The notes: generated by a model not told the origin, from the letters alone. DNA of 64,000 bases from Deltaproteobacteria bacterium (GCA_029261875.1 JAJDAL010000039.1:62001-126000); one strand, 5' to 3'; counted from the first letter of the stretch, positions 43,690-52,098 are shown. Numbers and translations: made by a program.

Positions 43690-44054
43690 AGAAATTCCTG
43701 CAGCTCATCGAACCGTTGATCTGGGGTCCCTTCGTGACGGGGAATTTCCTGACCCCGCTGATTTTTCCGGCACTGATCTTGATGATCGGCATCGCCGTGC
43801 CCCTCGGTTGGGTCTCCGCGGATGCCGTCAGCTATGAGCGGATGCTGGGGCTGGCGAAGAATCCCATCGCCGTGCTCGGCATGATCGTGGTGTTGTCGCT
43901 CTCCTTCCTTTCCGGTGCCCACCATTTGCGATTTCTCTTCATCGACTTTCGCGGAGTCGAACGCGATGTGGTGATGGCGCCCCTGCTGTACGGCATCGCG
44001 GGTCTGGGCGGCTTGTTCACCCTTCTGGCGGTCGTCCGCATCCTGTTCGCCTAG
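43686..44054 (+). CDS. frdD: Fumarate reductase membrane subunit D
   Basis: 122 residues from GTG 43686, overlapping the frdC stop. Three membrane helices are visible. EPLIWGPFVTGNFL, ALILMIGIAVPLGWVSADAV and SYERMLGLAKNPI match E. coli FrdD (its VFWGLFGAGGM, VMILLVGILLPLGLF and DALSYERVLAFA). With FrdC it forms the membrane anchor. It is the last gene of the complex and is followed after 12 nt by the CaiB gene. Confidence 0.88.
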   Translation: MKKFLQLIEPLIWGPFVTGNFLTPLIFPALILMIGIAVPLGWVSADAVSYERMLGLAKNPIAVLGMIVVLSLSFLSGAHHLRFLFIDFRGVERDVVMAPLLYGIAGLGGLFTLLAVVRILFA

Positions 44055-44066
44055 GCGCAACCACCC

Positions 44067-45260
44067 ATGGCGGGGCGTCCCCTCGAAGGCCTGCGCATCC
44101 TCGATCTGACCCGCATCGTCGCCGGGCCCTTCGCGACCGCGATCCTCGCGGACATGGGGGCGGAGGTGGTCAAGGTCGAGCGTCCGGGAACGGGCGACGA
44201 CTTTCGTTACGGCCCCTCGAAGCCCGGCCACACATCGCTGACCTTTCAGAACGTGAATCGGGGCAAACGTTCGATCACCCTCGATGTTCGCAAGCCCGAC
44301 GGCCGCGAACTCTTCTTGCGCCTGGTGGATCGGTGCGATGCCGTGGTCGAGAATTTCCGCTCCGGTTGGCTCGCGGACCGGGGGCTTTCGCCGGACGTCT
44401 TGCAGGCGCGCAACCCGCGCGTCGTGGTGGCGGCGCTTTCGGGCTTTGGCGCCACGGGGCCGCGGGCGGGACTTCCCTCTTATGACATCGTCGCCCAGGC
44501 GGCCAGCGGTTTTCTCTACATGACCGGCTTCGCCGACGGCCCTCCGGTGCGCGGCGGAGGTGCATTGGCGGATTTCGTGGGTGGACTCTATCTCGCCCTG
44601 GGAATCTCGAGTGCGCTGCTCGAACGCGAACGCAGCGGGCGCGCGCGAGTGCTCGATCTGTCGAACCAGGACGCGATGTTCGCGATCACGGATTCCTGGG
44701 CGACGATCGCGTCCGGTCTGGGAGTCGAGGCGGAGCGTGCCGGGAATCAACATCCCTTCACCGCTCCCTACGATTGTTTCGAGGCCCGCGACGGTTACCT
44801 GGTGATCGGCACCGCGAGCAACAAGCTGTTTCGCAAACTCTGTGATGCGATTGGACAACCGGAACTCGGCCAGGACGACCGCTTCCGCAGCCACCGGGGA
44901 CGTGCCGAGCGCCGCGGGGAAATCAACGGGATCGTGGGGGAATGGGTGCGTGGACAAACCTGTGCCGAAGTCCTCGGGGCACTCGGACCCGAGGGGGCCG
45001 ACGTGCCGTGCGCCAAAGTCGCGCGTCCCGATGAATTGATCGACGACCCGCAGCTCCTGGCGCGGGACATGATCGAACGCCATCCCCACCCCCGGGACGG
45101 TGAGGTCGTGTTCCACGGAAACCCGCTGCGATTCGACGGGGCCCTGCCGCGCGCGCGCGCGTTGGCGCCCGAATTGGGGGCCGACAACGCGGCCATCTAC
45201 GCGGAACTCGAGATCGATGCTGCGGAATTGAAGCGTCTGGGCGAGCAGGGCGTCATCTGA
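44067..45260 (+). CDS. CaiB/BaiF-type CoA-transferase (class III)
   Basis: 397 residues, normal for the family. Motifs: LEGLRILDLTRIVAGPFATA, GAEVVKVERPGTGDDFRYG, VNRGKRSITLDVRKPDGREL, and the catalytic Asp in GGALADFVGGLYLALGISSA. It moves CoA from one acyl-CoA (often succinyl-CoA) to another acid. Succinate would link it to the Frd complex, but this is only a positional hint. The substrate (carnitine, bile acid, alkylsuccinate, mesaconate and others in this family) cannot be decided. The ATG at 44093 is not needed; 44067 is supported by the conserved start. Confidence 0.9.
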   Translation: MAGRPLEGLRILDLTRIVAGPFATAILADMGAEVVKVERPGTGDDFRYGPSKPGHTSLTFQNVNRGKRSITLDVRKPDGRELFLRLVDRCDAVVENFRSGWLADRGLSPDVLQARNPRVVVAALSGFGATGPRAGLPSYDIVAQAASGFLYMTGFADGPPVRGGGALADFVGGLYLALGISSALLERERSGRARVLDLSNQDAMFAITDSWATIASGLGVEAERAGNQHPFTAPYDCFEARDGYLVIGTASNKLFRKLCDAIGQPELGQDDRFRSHRGRAERRGEINGIVGEWVRGQTCAEVLGALGPEGADVPCAKVARPDELIDDPQLLARDMIERHPHPRDGEVVFHGNPLRFDGALPRARALAPELGADNAAIYAELEIDAAELKRLGEQGVI

Positions 45261-45288
45261 TCCGACGACCGGGGTCGAGCTTCGCGGA

Positions 45289-45636
45289 TCAGGCGTCTCG
45301 GATGCTGACCGCGAATCCGAGACCTTCCGACGCACAGAAATTCGATGCGGCGGTCAGGAACGGTTTCTCTGCGTCGCCGGGCGCCGCCACGCATTCGAGC
45401 TGGAGTCGCACGGGCTTGCCCTCGTATTGGGGATAGTCCCGCGTGAGGTTTTGCGCGAGCGCGTAGGCGAGGTAGCTGTTGATTTTTTCTTCGATCTGTT
45501 TCAGCTGCTCGGGATCGATGCCCCAGGGACGATCTTCCACCATCAAGAGAACCACTTCATCGGATTCTTTGTCGAGGGTGATGAGATCGATCACTCTCGG
45601 GTTCGTGACGCCGCGCGCTTCCGGTTCGTCGCTCAT
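45289..45636 (-). CDS. DUF6572 family protein
   Basis: 115 residues, soluble. The block VIDLITLDKESDEVVLLMVE followed by DRPWG marks the DUF6572 family, a domain of unknown function in many bacteria. The rest has a QLKQIEEKINSYLAYA helix and a C-terminal LQLECVAAPG strand. It starts 3 nt downstream of the oxygenase gene stop and is the last gene of the small minus-strand cluster with the secreted zinc-finger protein. Confidence 0.8.
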   Translation of the reverse strand: MSDEPEARGVTNPRVIDLITLDKESDEVVLLMVEDRPWGIDPEQLKQIEEKINSYLAYALAQNLTRDYPQYEGKPVRLQLECVAAPGDAEKPFLTAASNFCASEGLGFAVSIRDA

Positions 45637-45639
45637 GGT

Positions 45640-46371
45640 CTACTTCGCATCGTGAAAAATGAGTCCGAAGGTCATGCGGGTTCCCCGGTGAATTCGGCTG
45701 ACGCCGTGGCGAGTTTGTACCCGGTGATAGCCCCGGGCGCCACGCACCGGGCGTTCCCGGTTGGGAAAGATGATGGCCTCTCCGCGCTCGAGCGCAAACG
45801 CGTCGGCGCGGGACTGGGCGCGGGGCCGTTGCTCTACCAGGATGAATTCGCCCCCTTCGTAATCCCGATTGCGTCGACTGAGTACGAATGCGACCTGGAG
45901 CGGGAAGGCGATGTCGCCGTAGAGGTCCTGGTGGAGGCAGTTGTAGCCGCCTGCTTCGTAGCGAAGCAGAAGCGGTGTGGGTCGCGGTTGGCCACGCAGG
46001 GCGCATTGGCGCGTGAAGGCCGTCAATGTCCCGGGGAATCGGTCGGTTCGCCCCAAACACGCCTGCCAACGGTTGGCGATGCGGGCCAGGGGTCCGTAGA
46101 ACGCACGGCGTAGGCTGCGCACCAGGGGGGGGAGGGGATCTGCGAAGTATTTGTACTCCCCCTTGCCGAAGCGGTGCTTCTCCATGTCGACTCGCGAGCG
46201 AAAGCGCTGATCGTCGGGATAGAAGGCGCGTAAGCTCGCGCATTGCCGGGCATCGAGGACGCGTGGAACGCGAGCCCAACCGTTTTCGTTCAGGCTCGTC
46301 TCGATGTTCGACCAGGGGAGCGCCCGCAGGCGCTCCCGGTCGTTTCCATGCTTCGCTGCCCGCATCCCCAT
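45640..46371 (-). CDS. 2-oxoglutarate/Fe(II)-dependent oxygenase
   Basis: About 243 residues from ATG 46371 (ATG 46365 also possible). The iron-binding motif HxD lies in CLHQDLYGDIAFPLQVAFVL, and a second His near the end (RHGVSRIHRGTR) with Arg for 2-oxoglutarate follows the usual order. The N-terminal block YPDDQRFRSRVDMEKHRFGK followed by GEYKYF is typical of the PF09859-type family. The substrate is unknown; relatives hydroxylate proteins or small molecules. It lies 17 nt downstream of the secreted zinc-finger gene and 3 nt upstream of the DUF6572 gene, so all three are likely co-transcribed. Confidence 0.87.
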   Translation of the reverse strand: MGMRAAKHGNDRERLRALPWSNIETSLNENGWARVPRVLDARQCASLRAFYPDDQRFRSRVDMEKHRFGKGEYKYFADPLPPLVRSLRRAFYGPLARIANRWQACLGRTDRFPGTLTAFTRQCALRGQPRPTPLLLRYEAGGYNCLHQDLYGDIAFPLQVAFVLSRRNRDYEGGEFILVEQRPRAQSRADAFALERGEAIIFPNRERPVRGARGYHRVQTRHGVSRIHRGTRMTFGLIFHDAK

Positions 46372-46388
46372 TCGAGGAGGGTCGCAAC

Positions 46389-46751
46389 CTATCCGTGGAA
46401 GATCCACCCGAAGGTCGCGTAGGCGACGACGAACGGGATGTCGAAGAAGCTCACTCGGTGCTGGTGGTGCAGGTGGTGGTAGAACGAGTTCCGCGACTGG
46501 AAACGCGCGTTGCAGGGTTTGCAGTAATGGTAGCGAGCTGCCCGCACGCGGTGCCGCACATGTGCGCGGTGTCCCCGCCGGTAGTCGAGGTGACGTCCGT
46601 GGTGCCGCACCGCCGGGCGATGCCGCTCGACGTTTTCGTGCCGATCCGAGTGACGGCGATGCCGCTCGTGATCCGCAGACGCCAACGCCGGAGCCAGGCT
46701 GATTGCGATTGCAGTACTCGTAATGCCCATCCATCGAAACCATCGATTCAT
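46389..46751 (-). CDS. Secreted His-rich protein with a C2H2 zinc-finger signature
   Basis: 120 residues from ATG 46751, with GGGGAGGAAA upstream. A signal peptide ends at APALASA. The mature part is very rich in His and Arg (DHERHRRHSDRHENVERH). Then comes YHYCKPCNARFQSRNSFYHH followed by LHHQH. This satisfies the C2H2 pattern exactly: C-x2-C-x3-F-x5-F-x2-H-x4-H. The C-terminal third is hydrophobic (FFDIPFVVAYATFGWIF). A periplasmic or surface zinc- or copper-binding role is likely; DNA binding is improbable outside the cell. No named family is recognised. Genes around it encode an oxygenase and a second secreted protein. Confidence 0.72.
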   Translation of the reverse strand: MNRWFRWMGITSTAIAISLAPALASADHERHRRHSDRHENVERHRPAVRHHGRHLDYRRGHRAHVRHRVRAARYHYCKPCNARFQSRNSFYHHLHHQHRVSFFDIPFVVAYATFGWIFHG

Positions 46752-46848
46752 CGGATTTCCTCCCCCGTTTTCGGGACACGATCCATTGGTGGGTTCGATG
46801 GGAGGAAGGGCAGCGGGATTCGACGTTTCAGAAGGGTCTGAAACGCGG

Positions 46849-47175
46849 CTATTTCTTGGGCTTGATCTCGATGTCGACGTTCGACAGGGGCCAGGGGGTC
46901 GGTTGCCCATAGTGAACGCCACCGCCGTAGCCGTACGCGCCGCCATAGCCGTGTTTGGGATGGGCCCAATTGCGGCGATCCCAGTTCGTATGCAGCGAGA
47001 ATCCGTGGCGCGGATAGCAGTGCATGCTGCCGGGAACGACGAGGCAATCGCGGTAGGGGTCTTGCGTGGCCACTTTCTCGGGCTCTTGATCGGCGCCGAA
47101 GGCGGCGGAGGCCAGGGCGATCGATAGCAGGGCGAAGGAACCCAGAATCGTCTTGGGCAGAGAATGAGATTGCAT
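46849..47175 (-). CDS. Small secreted protein with Gly/Tyr-rich middle
   Basis: 108 residues from ATG 47175, with CAGGAG 12 nt upstream. A clear signal peptide (ILGSFALLSIALASAAFG) is followed by DQEPEKVATQDPYRDCLVVP, one further Cys (HCYPRHGF), a GYGGAYGYGGGVHYG stretch and a charged end (VDIEIKPKK). No family is recognised. The His/Gly content suggests metal or surface binding. It is the first gene of the minus-strand cluster with the zinc-finger protein and is divergent from bolA. Confidence 0.65.
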   Translation of the reverse strand: MQSHSLPKTILGSFALLSIALASAAFGADQEPEKVATQDPYRDCLVVPGSMHCYPRHGFSLHTNWDRRNWAHPKHGYGGAYGYGGGVHYGQPTPWPLSNVDIEIKPKK

Positions 47176-47206
47176 GTTTTGCGCAACTCCTGTTCGAAAG
47201 CCTGCG

Positions 47207-47260
47207 TCGGGTCCGCAGTCGGACGGCAGAAACCCGACCCCGCGACTATAATCGGGTCCG
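47207..47260. promoter_or_regulatory. Repeat-rich promoter region between secreted-protein gene and bolA
   Basis: A direct repeat TCGGGTCCG occurs at 47207-47215 and 47252-47260. A TATAAT box lies at 47247-47252, flanked by an inverted repeat ACCCGA (47232-47237) and TCGGGT (47252-47257). GTCCG-CAGT-CGGAC is a further palindrome at 47211-47224. No good -35 box stands 17 nt upstream of TATAAT. The arrangement fits a regulated promoter for bolA with an operator over the -10 region. Confidence 0.4.
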
Positions 47261-47325
47261 AGTACAAAGTGATCCATGGGTGTGTGCACGCGTCGGCCCG
47301 AAACGTGTTGCGGAGAATCTTCACA

Positions 47326-47601
47326 ATGAGCGATCGGCGCGAACGAATCGAAGCCAAGCTGAAAGAGCGGCTCGGAGCGAGCCACGTGGAAGTGATCGAT
47401 GAGAGCCACCTCCATGCGGGTCACGCGGGGGCAGCGACCGGTGCGGGGCACTTCCGCGCACTGATCGTGTCGGATCGTTTCGCGGGGCGCTCCGCCGTCG
47501 ATGCCCAGCGCCTGGTCTATGCCGCTCTGGAAGATGAAATGGGATCGGAAATCCATGCCCTGTCGATCCGGACCCTGACGCCCGACGCGTGGAGCGAATA
47601 G
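47326..47601 (+). CDS. bolA: BolA family protein
   Basis: 91 residues from ATG 47326 with CGGAGAA upstream. The BolA/IbaG fold is shown by IEAKLKERLGASHVEVIDES, HFRALIVSDRFAGRSAVDAQ, RLVYAALEDEM and IHALSIRTLTP. The loop has His (SHLHAGH). BolA proteins bind monothiol glutaredoxins and iron-sulfur clusters and in some bacteria act on gene expression. No grx gene is adjacent. The gene stands alone between two divergent minus-strand genes. Confidence 0.92.
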   Translation: MSDRRERIEAKLKERLGASHVEVIDESHLHAGHAGAATGAGHFRALIVSDRFAGRSAVDAQRLVYAALEDEMGSEIHALSIRTLTPDAWSE

Positions 47602-47623
47602 CCGCCGCTCCCGCGCGGCTCGG

Positions 47624-48475
47624 CTAGATGAAATCGCGCATCCAGACCGCAAGCGAAACGCTGAGGCCGGCGGCGTTGCGGTGTCCGCCGCCACCGAACC
47701 CGGCGGCGATTTTCGCGACGTCGAAATCGCCAATCGAATACAGCGAGATGTCGACCCGTTCTCCGGTGATTCGGTAGACGAGTCCAAACGGATTTCCGAA
47801 GGCCGCGCGTCTTGCGAGTTCGTGGCCCACGCTACTGCGCAGGTGTGTGGCGTTGACGGCCTCTGCGCGCAGCTTTCCCACGGAGATCGGATGGGCGTTT
47901 TGGAGCACCGCAGCGGCGACCCGCTGGTTGGAACGTACGATGGATGCGCCGCTGGCCGCGAGCTCGGGTGTCGGCGTGGCGGCCAATCGATCCCAAATCG
48001 CGAAGGTGCGTTCGAAAGAACCGATCGCGGCGTTGACGGCTTCGGATTCCGGGAGTTTCCAATTCCACAAGTCCTGGTCTTCCACGTAGGCGAGGAGTTC
48101 GGGAACGGGCTCTTCCCGGTGGAAGTATTGCCACGCCATGGAGGCACCCGAATGGCCCATGTCGTAGTGAATCTCGTGGCCCTGGTTGCGCAGGGAAGCG
48201 ACCAGGCTCGGGTCCCCCAGGAAGCGGTCGCGCGCGGAAACGTGGTGGTCGAGCACGACCACCTGCCCGGTGACGTCGGCCAGGGCGCGCAAGGAATCAT
48301 TGTCCGGTGCGATATCGACGAAGGCGACCAGGTCGCCCACGAATTCGCGGGCGTTGATCTCGTCGTGATGTCCACGCGGGCGGTAGATTCCCGCATCGCC
48401 CCAAGCGCGCCAAACCGACCAAGCGGCGCCAAATCCGTCGGGACACCCCGCGTGGTAGAAACAGATTTTTCTCAC
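47624..48475 (-). CDS. DHH-family phosphoesterase
   Basis: 283 residues. The N-terminal DHH domain shows HAGCPDGFGAAWSVW, DLVAFVDIAPDND and VVVLDHHVSARDRF. The C-terminal DHHA1 domain has the GGGH-type signature AAGFGGGGHRNAAGLSV. These proteins use Mn or Mg to cleave phosphodiesters such as short RNA or cyclic dinucleotides; there is no membrane or sensor domain, so the NrnA-like or oligonucleotide-hydrolase type is possible. The start ATG at 48475 faces the CYTH gene. Confidence 0.88.
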   Translation of the reverse strand: MRKICFYHAGCPDGFGAAWSVWRAWGDAGIYRPRGHHDEINAREFVGDLVAFVDIAPDNDSLRALADVTGQVVVLDHHVSARDRFLGDPSLVASLRNQGHEIHYDMGHSGASMAWQYFHREEPVPELLAYVEDQDLWNWKLPESEAVNAAIGSFERTFAIWDRLAATPTPELAASGASIVRSNQRVAAAVLQNAHPISVGKLRAEAVNATHLRSSVGHELARRAAFGNPFGLVYRITGERVDISLYSIGDFDVAKIAAGFGGGGHRNAAGLSVSLAVWMRDFI

Positions 48476-48528
48476 GACGGACGAGCGTAGCCCATCCCCA
48501 GGACGTGAGCGTGGTAGCGTGTCGGGTC

Positions 48529-48996
48529 GTGGCCACCGAACGCGAGATTCGATTCGTCGTCACCGAAGGAGAACCGCCCGCAGGTGGAACTTCGGTGGTG
48601 CAAGCCTATCTGTTGCGGAAACCCGCGTTGCGCGTGCGCCTTACCGGGCGACGCAGAGGCACGTCGACCTTGAAATTTCCGCGTGCCAACGGGGATCTCG
48701 AGTTCGAGTTCCCGGTTCCCGCCTGGGGGGTGCGCCGACTCCTGCGGCTTCCCCTGCCGCGTGTAGAAAAAACACGCTTGGTGGATGGCGAACTCGAAAT
48801 CGACGTCTACAGCTGGCCCCGCAAGCTCGTCGTCGTGGAATGCGAACTCGGCGAGGACGCGACCTTCGACTTGCGCGATGCGGAAGCTCGTGGGGCCTGG
48901 ATGGCGGCCCGAAGACCCGCGTGGGTGATCGCCTGGCACGACGTGACCCACGATCGATCGCTGTCGGCCTCGGCGCTGGCAGAGCCGCGCCCCTAG
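48529..48996 (+). CDS. CYTH-domain protein
   Basis: About 155 residues from GTG 48529 (GTG 48505 is a longer alternative). The beta-tunnel CYTH pattern is visible: EREIRF replaces the usual ExExK, then QAYLLR, LRVRLTGRRRGTSTLKFPR, VEKTRL, ELEIDVYSWPRKLVVVECEL and WVIAWHDVTHDRSLSASALA. Family members bind triphosphates and phosphate polymers (adenylate cyclase type 2, triphosphatases). The Lys of the motif is Arg here. Function is not decided by neighbours. Its end overlaps the MFS gene end by 4 nt. Confidence 0.72.
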   Translation: MATEREIRFVVTEGEPPAGGTSVVQAYLLRKPALRVRLTGRRRGTSTLKFPRANGDLEFEFPVPAWGVRRLLRLPLPRVEKTRLVDGELEIDVYSWPRKLVVVECELGEDATFDLRDAEARGAWMAARRPAWVIAWHDVTHDRSLSASALAEPRP

Positions 48997-50558
48997 AGGG
49001 CTTCGCCTGCCGCGCGCGCGCGTTCCAACATGGACGCTTCATCGCGCTCCAGGTGTCTCGAGGCGAGCCATGCGAACACCAGACCCAACGTGTTTACGGA
49101 AAGTCCCAGCAACATGGCGGTTCGAAGGCTCCCGGTGACGTCCGAGAGTTTTCCGATCGCGTAGGGCCCCAGGGCAAAACCGATCAGGGTCAGTACCAGG
49201 AGATAGGTGGCGGACGCGATTGCGCGCATGCGCGGCAACACCAGGTCCTGGAGTGTCGATGCGCCGGCGCCAATCCACATCGCCGCCGCGACGTTGAGGG
49301 GGAAGTTCACCAGGTAGGCGACGGTCGTACTTTCGGCGAGCAACATCCCACAGCCCAGCGGAATCGGGACGACGGAAATCAGCGTCAGGAAATGCAGGCG
49401 CCCGCGCGGGTTCGTGCGTCGCCACCGATCCGCCAGGATGCCGCCGAGCACCACGCCGAGGAATCCGCCGGAAGCCGCGGTCCCTCCCAAGATGGTCCCC
49501 ACCTCTCCGGCGGGTACTTCGTGGATGCGGAGAAAGTACGGTGGCGTGAAGGCCGCGAAGCCGTACGCGGAAAACGCCAACGCGGATACCGATAGCGCGG
49601 TGTAGCGCAGGGTCGGAGTACCGAGGATGAGCGCGTAACTCGGCCGGTCGCGCAATCGCAGGGCTTGTACCCAGGAGATGGACGCATAGGCACCCAGGGC
49701 GAGCGCCCACCATTGGGCGGGATCCCCGGTGGCGGCCGATAGCGCGTAGGCGCTGAGCGCGATCGCACCCGCGATCAAGAGATTCCCAAAGACACCGCGC
49801 GCACCGGCTCCGGAGCGCGCCAGGTGGAAGAGGGTCAAGGGGGGAACGATTGCGCGCAGCTCGTTGCCGAAAGCGCGAAACGGATGAGGTTCATTGGGCG
49901 CCTCGAACCCGTCGGCCTGACCGCGAACGGGTTCGCGCAAAGTCCGCACCCAGAGGGCGAGCAGGAGACCCGGTAGTCCGACTGCGAAGAAAGCGACCTG
50001 CCAGCCGCGAAGGCCAAAGGGCGCGGCGCTTGCAGCGAACGCGATGTCCCAGCGTTCGACGATCTGTCCGCCGATCCCCAGCGCCAAGCCGGCGCCGATG
50101 TACACCCCGCCGGTGTAGATGGCGATCACGGTTGCGCGCATGCGCGGAGGGAAATAATCCGAGAGCATCGAGTAGGCGGCCGGCGTCGCGCTGGCTTCGC
50201 CGACTCCGACGCCTACGCGGGCGCTGCCCAGGCTGGCGAAGCTTCCCGCCAACCCCGACAGCACCGTCATGATGCTCCAGACCGAAAGCCCCCAGGCGAT
50301 CAAGCTGCGACGAATCCAAACATCCGCCAGGCGTCCGAGGGGGATGCCAAAGATGGCGTAGAAAACCGCGAATGCGGTGCCGTAGAGGAAACCGATCTCG
50401 CTGTCCGTGAGCCCGAGGTCCGCTTTGATGGATTCCGCGAGGATCGTGACGATGTTGCGGTCGAGAAAGTTCAGGAGATAGACGAGAACGAGCACGAAGA
50501 GGACGTATTGCGCGTAGCGTCCCCCAACCTCGCTTTCCGTCTGGTTCGCTTCCGCCAC
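48993..50558 (-). CDS. MFS transporter (spinster-like)
   Basis: 521 residues with 12 membrane helices. The first helix and loop (YLLNFLDRNIVTILAESIKA, GIPLGRLADVWIRRSLI) carry the MFS loop-2 motif. VGVGVGEASATPAAYSMLSD with the following YFPPRMRATVIA is typical of the spinster-type subfamily seen in many soil bacteria. A central cytoplasmic loop of about 40 residues precedes helix 7. The substrate is unknown; the relatives move hydrophobic or aromatic compounds. The start at 50558 is back-to-back with pabB. Confidence 0.88.
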   Translation of the reverse strand: MAEANQTESEVGGRYAQYVLFVLVLVYLLNFLDRNIVTILAESIKADLGLTDSEIGFLYGTAFAVFYAIFGIPLGRLADVWIRRSLIAWGLSVWSIMTVLSGLAGSFASLGSARVGVGVGEASATPAAYSMLSDYFPPRMRATVIAIYTGGVYIGAGLALGIGGQIVERWDIAFAASAAPFGLRGWQVAFFAVGLPGLLLALWVRTLREPVRGQADGFEAPNEPHPFRAFGNELRAIVPPLTLFHLARSGAGARGVFGNLLIAGAIALSAYALSAATGDPAQWWALALGAYASISWVQALRLRDRPSYALILGTPTLRYTALSVSALAFSAYGFAAFTPPYFLRIHEVPAGEVGTILGGTAASGGFLGVVLGGILADRWRRTNPRGRLHFLTLISVVPIPLGCGMLLAESTTVAYLVNFPLNVAAAMWIGAGASTLQDLVLPRMRAIASATYLLVLTLIGFALGPYAIGKLSDVTGSLRTAMLLGLSVNTLGLVFAWLASRHLERDEASMLERARAAGEAL

Positions 50559-50598
50559 GAACCCGGCAGTATACTCCCGGGCGACCCCGGGGAGTCTC

Positions 50599-52068
50599 TT
50601 GGATCAGAAAAATCTCGAACGCCGCCCGATCTGCACCGCTCAGGTCTGGCGGGAAATCCATGGCGCAGACGCGGATTGGCCGTCGCGGTTCGCAGCGTTG
50701 CGTACGAGCGCGTACCCGTGGTTGCTCGACAGCGCGTTGGCGTCCGATCGGCTGGGACGCTTCTCCTTTGCGGGTTGCGATCCCTACGCGGTATTGCGCG
50801 TGCGCGGCCGGCGACTCGAGTTGGAGGTTCTGCGCGCCGCACGCCCAGGCCTGCCCGCCACGGGCGATCTGACCGGCGATCGGGTGTTGGACGCGATCCG
50901 CGGTCTCCTGCTGCCGCCACCGGAATCGCAGGCTACGGGGATTCCGTTTTGCGGGGGAGCGGTGGGGTATTTCGGGTACGAGCTGGCTGCCCATTTCGAA
51001 GCGTTGGAATTTCGACCGAGTGACGCCTTGGAGGTTCCCGACCTGGTGTTGCTTTTCGTCGACCGTTTGATCGCGCGCGATCTTCGGGAAAACAAGACCT
51101 GGGTGAGCGGGTTGGGGTGCGCGACGGACGAGCGAGAAGCGAAAACCCTGGCCCTGCGTGCGGCAGCAGAGTTGCGCGATCGGTTCTTGCAACCGGCGCC
51201 GAAGACCGACGGGAAACCGGAGTCCGCGCAGCTTCGGGCCGCCGACCTACGGACGTTCTTCGACGAGGCGGACTACGCCAAGCGCGTCGACGAAATCCTG
51301 TCGGAGATTCGCGATGGAAACGTCTATCAGGTCAACTTCACCCATCGCTTGGAAACCGCGTATTCCGGAGACGCCTGGTCGCTGTATGGCGAATTGCGGA
51401 GAACGAATCCCGCTCCGTTCGGCGCATTCCTGGAATTGCCCGAAGTCGCCATCCTCTCCAGCTCGCCCGAACGGTTCCTGCGGGTTGCTGCCGACGGTGC
51501 GGTCGAGAGCCGGCCCATCAAGGGGACGTCGCCGCGCGATTCCGACCCCGCCCTCGATGAAGGGCAGCGGCGCCGGTTGCAGGCCTCGATCAAGGATCGC
51601 GCAGAGAACTTGATGATCGTCGATCTGGTGCGAAACGACCTGGGGCGCGTTTGCCGGACGGGAAGTGTCGACGTGCCGGAGCTGATGGGCATCGAATCCT
51701 ATGCCCAGGTCCATCAGATGGTGTCGACGGTCCGCGGGCAATTGCGCGACGATTGCGATGCCCTCGACGCGCTGGCTGCGTCGTTTCCGCCCGGGTCCAT
51801 GACCGGGGCGCCGAAGCTTGCGGCCATTGAGATCGCGAAGCGCCTCGAGCCCGTGCGGCGCGGGGTCTATTCCGGCGCGCTCGGATACTTGGATGTGCGC
51901 GGGGGGGCCGACCTGTCGGTGGTGATCCGCACGATTGCGCTCCAGGGAGGTCGCGCCTTCGTGCACGCCGGCGGCGGGGTGGTGGCGGATTCGAACCCGC
52001 GCGCGGAATATCGCGAATCCATGGACAAAGCGCGGGCGGTCCTGGAAGCGTTGAAGGTGTCGGTGTAG
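50599..52068 (+). CDS. pabB: Aminodeoxychorismate synthase component I
   Basis: 489 residues. PabB makes 4-amino-4-deoxychorismate for folate. The chorismate-binding signatures DGNVYQVNFTHRLETAYSG, SSSPERFLRV, RPIKGTSPRDSDP, RAENLMIVDLVRNDLGRVC and FPPGSMTGAPKLAAIE favour PabB over TrpE, which usually has GTLSGAPK in this place. The start TTG 50599 has GGGGAG 7 nt upstream. The gene stands alone; pabA and pabC are not adjacent. A TrpE-like role cannot be fully excluded. Confidence 0.87.
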   Translation: MDQKNLERRPICTAQVWREIHGADADWPSRFAALRTSAYPWLLDSALASDRLGRFSFAGCDPYAVLRVRGRRLELEVLRAARPGLPATGDLTGDRVLDAIRGLLLPPPESQATGIPFCGGAVGYFGYELAAHFEALEFRPSDALEVPDLVLLFVDRLIARDLRENKTWVSGLGCATDEREAKTLALRAAAELRDRFLQPAPKTDGKPESAQLRAADLRTFFDEADYAKRVDEILSEIRDGNVYQVNFTHRLETAYSGDAWSLYGELRRTNPAPFGAFLELPEVAILSSSPERFLRVAADGAVESRPIKGTSPRDSDPALDEGQRRRLQASIKDRAENLMIVDLVRNDLGRVCRTGSVDVPELMGIESYAQVHQMVSTVRGQLRDDCDALDALAASFPPGSMTGAPKLAAIEIAKRLEPVRRGVYSGALGYLDVRGGADLSVVIRTIALQGGRAFVHAGGGVVADSNPRAEYRESMDKARAVLEALKVSV

Positions 52069-52098
52069 CGCGCCGCAGAGGCGAACGGTTTTCGACAG

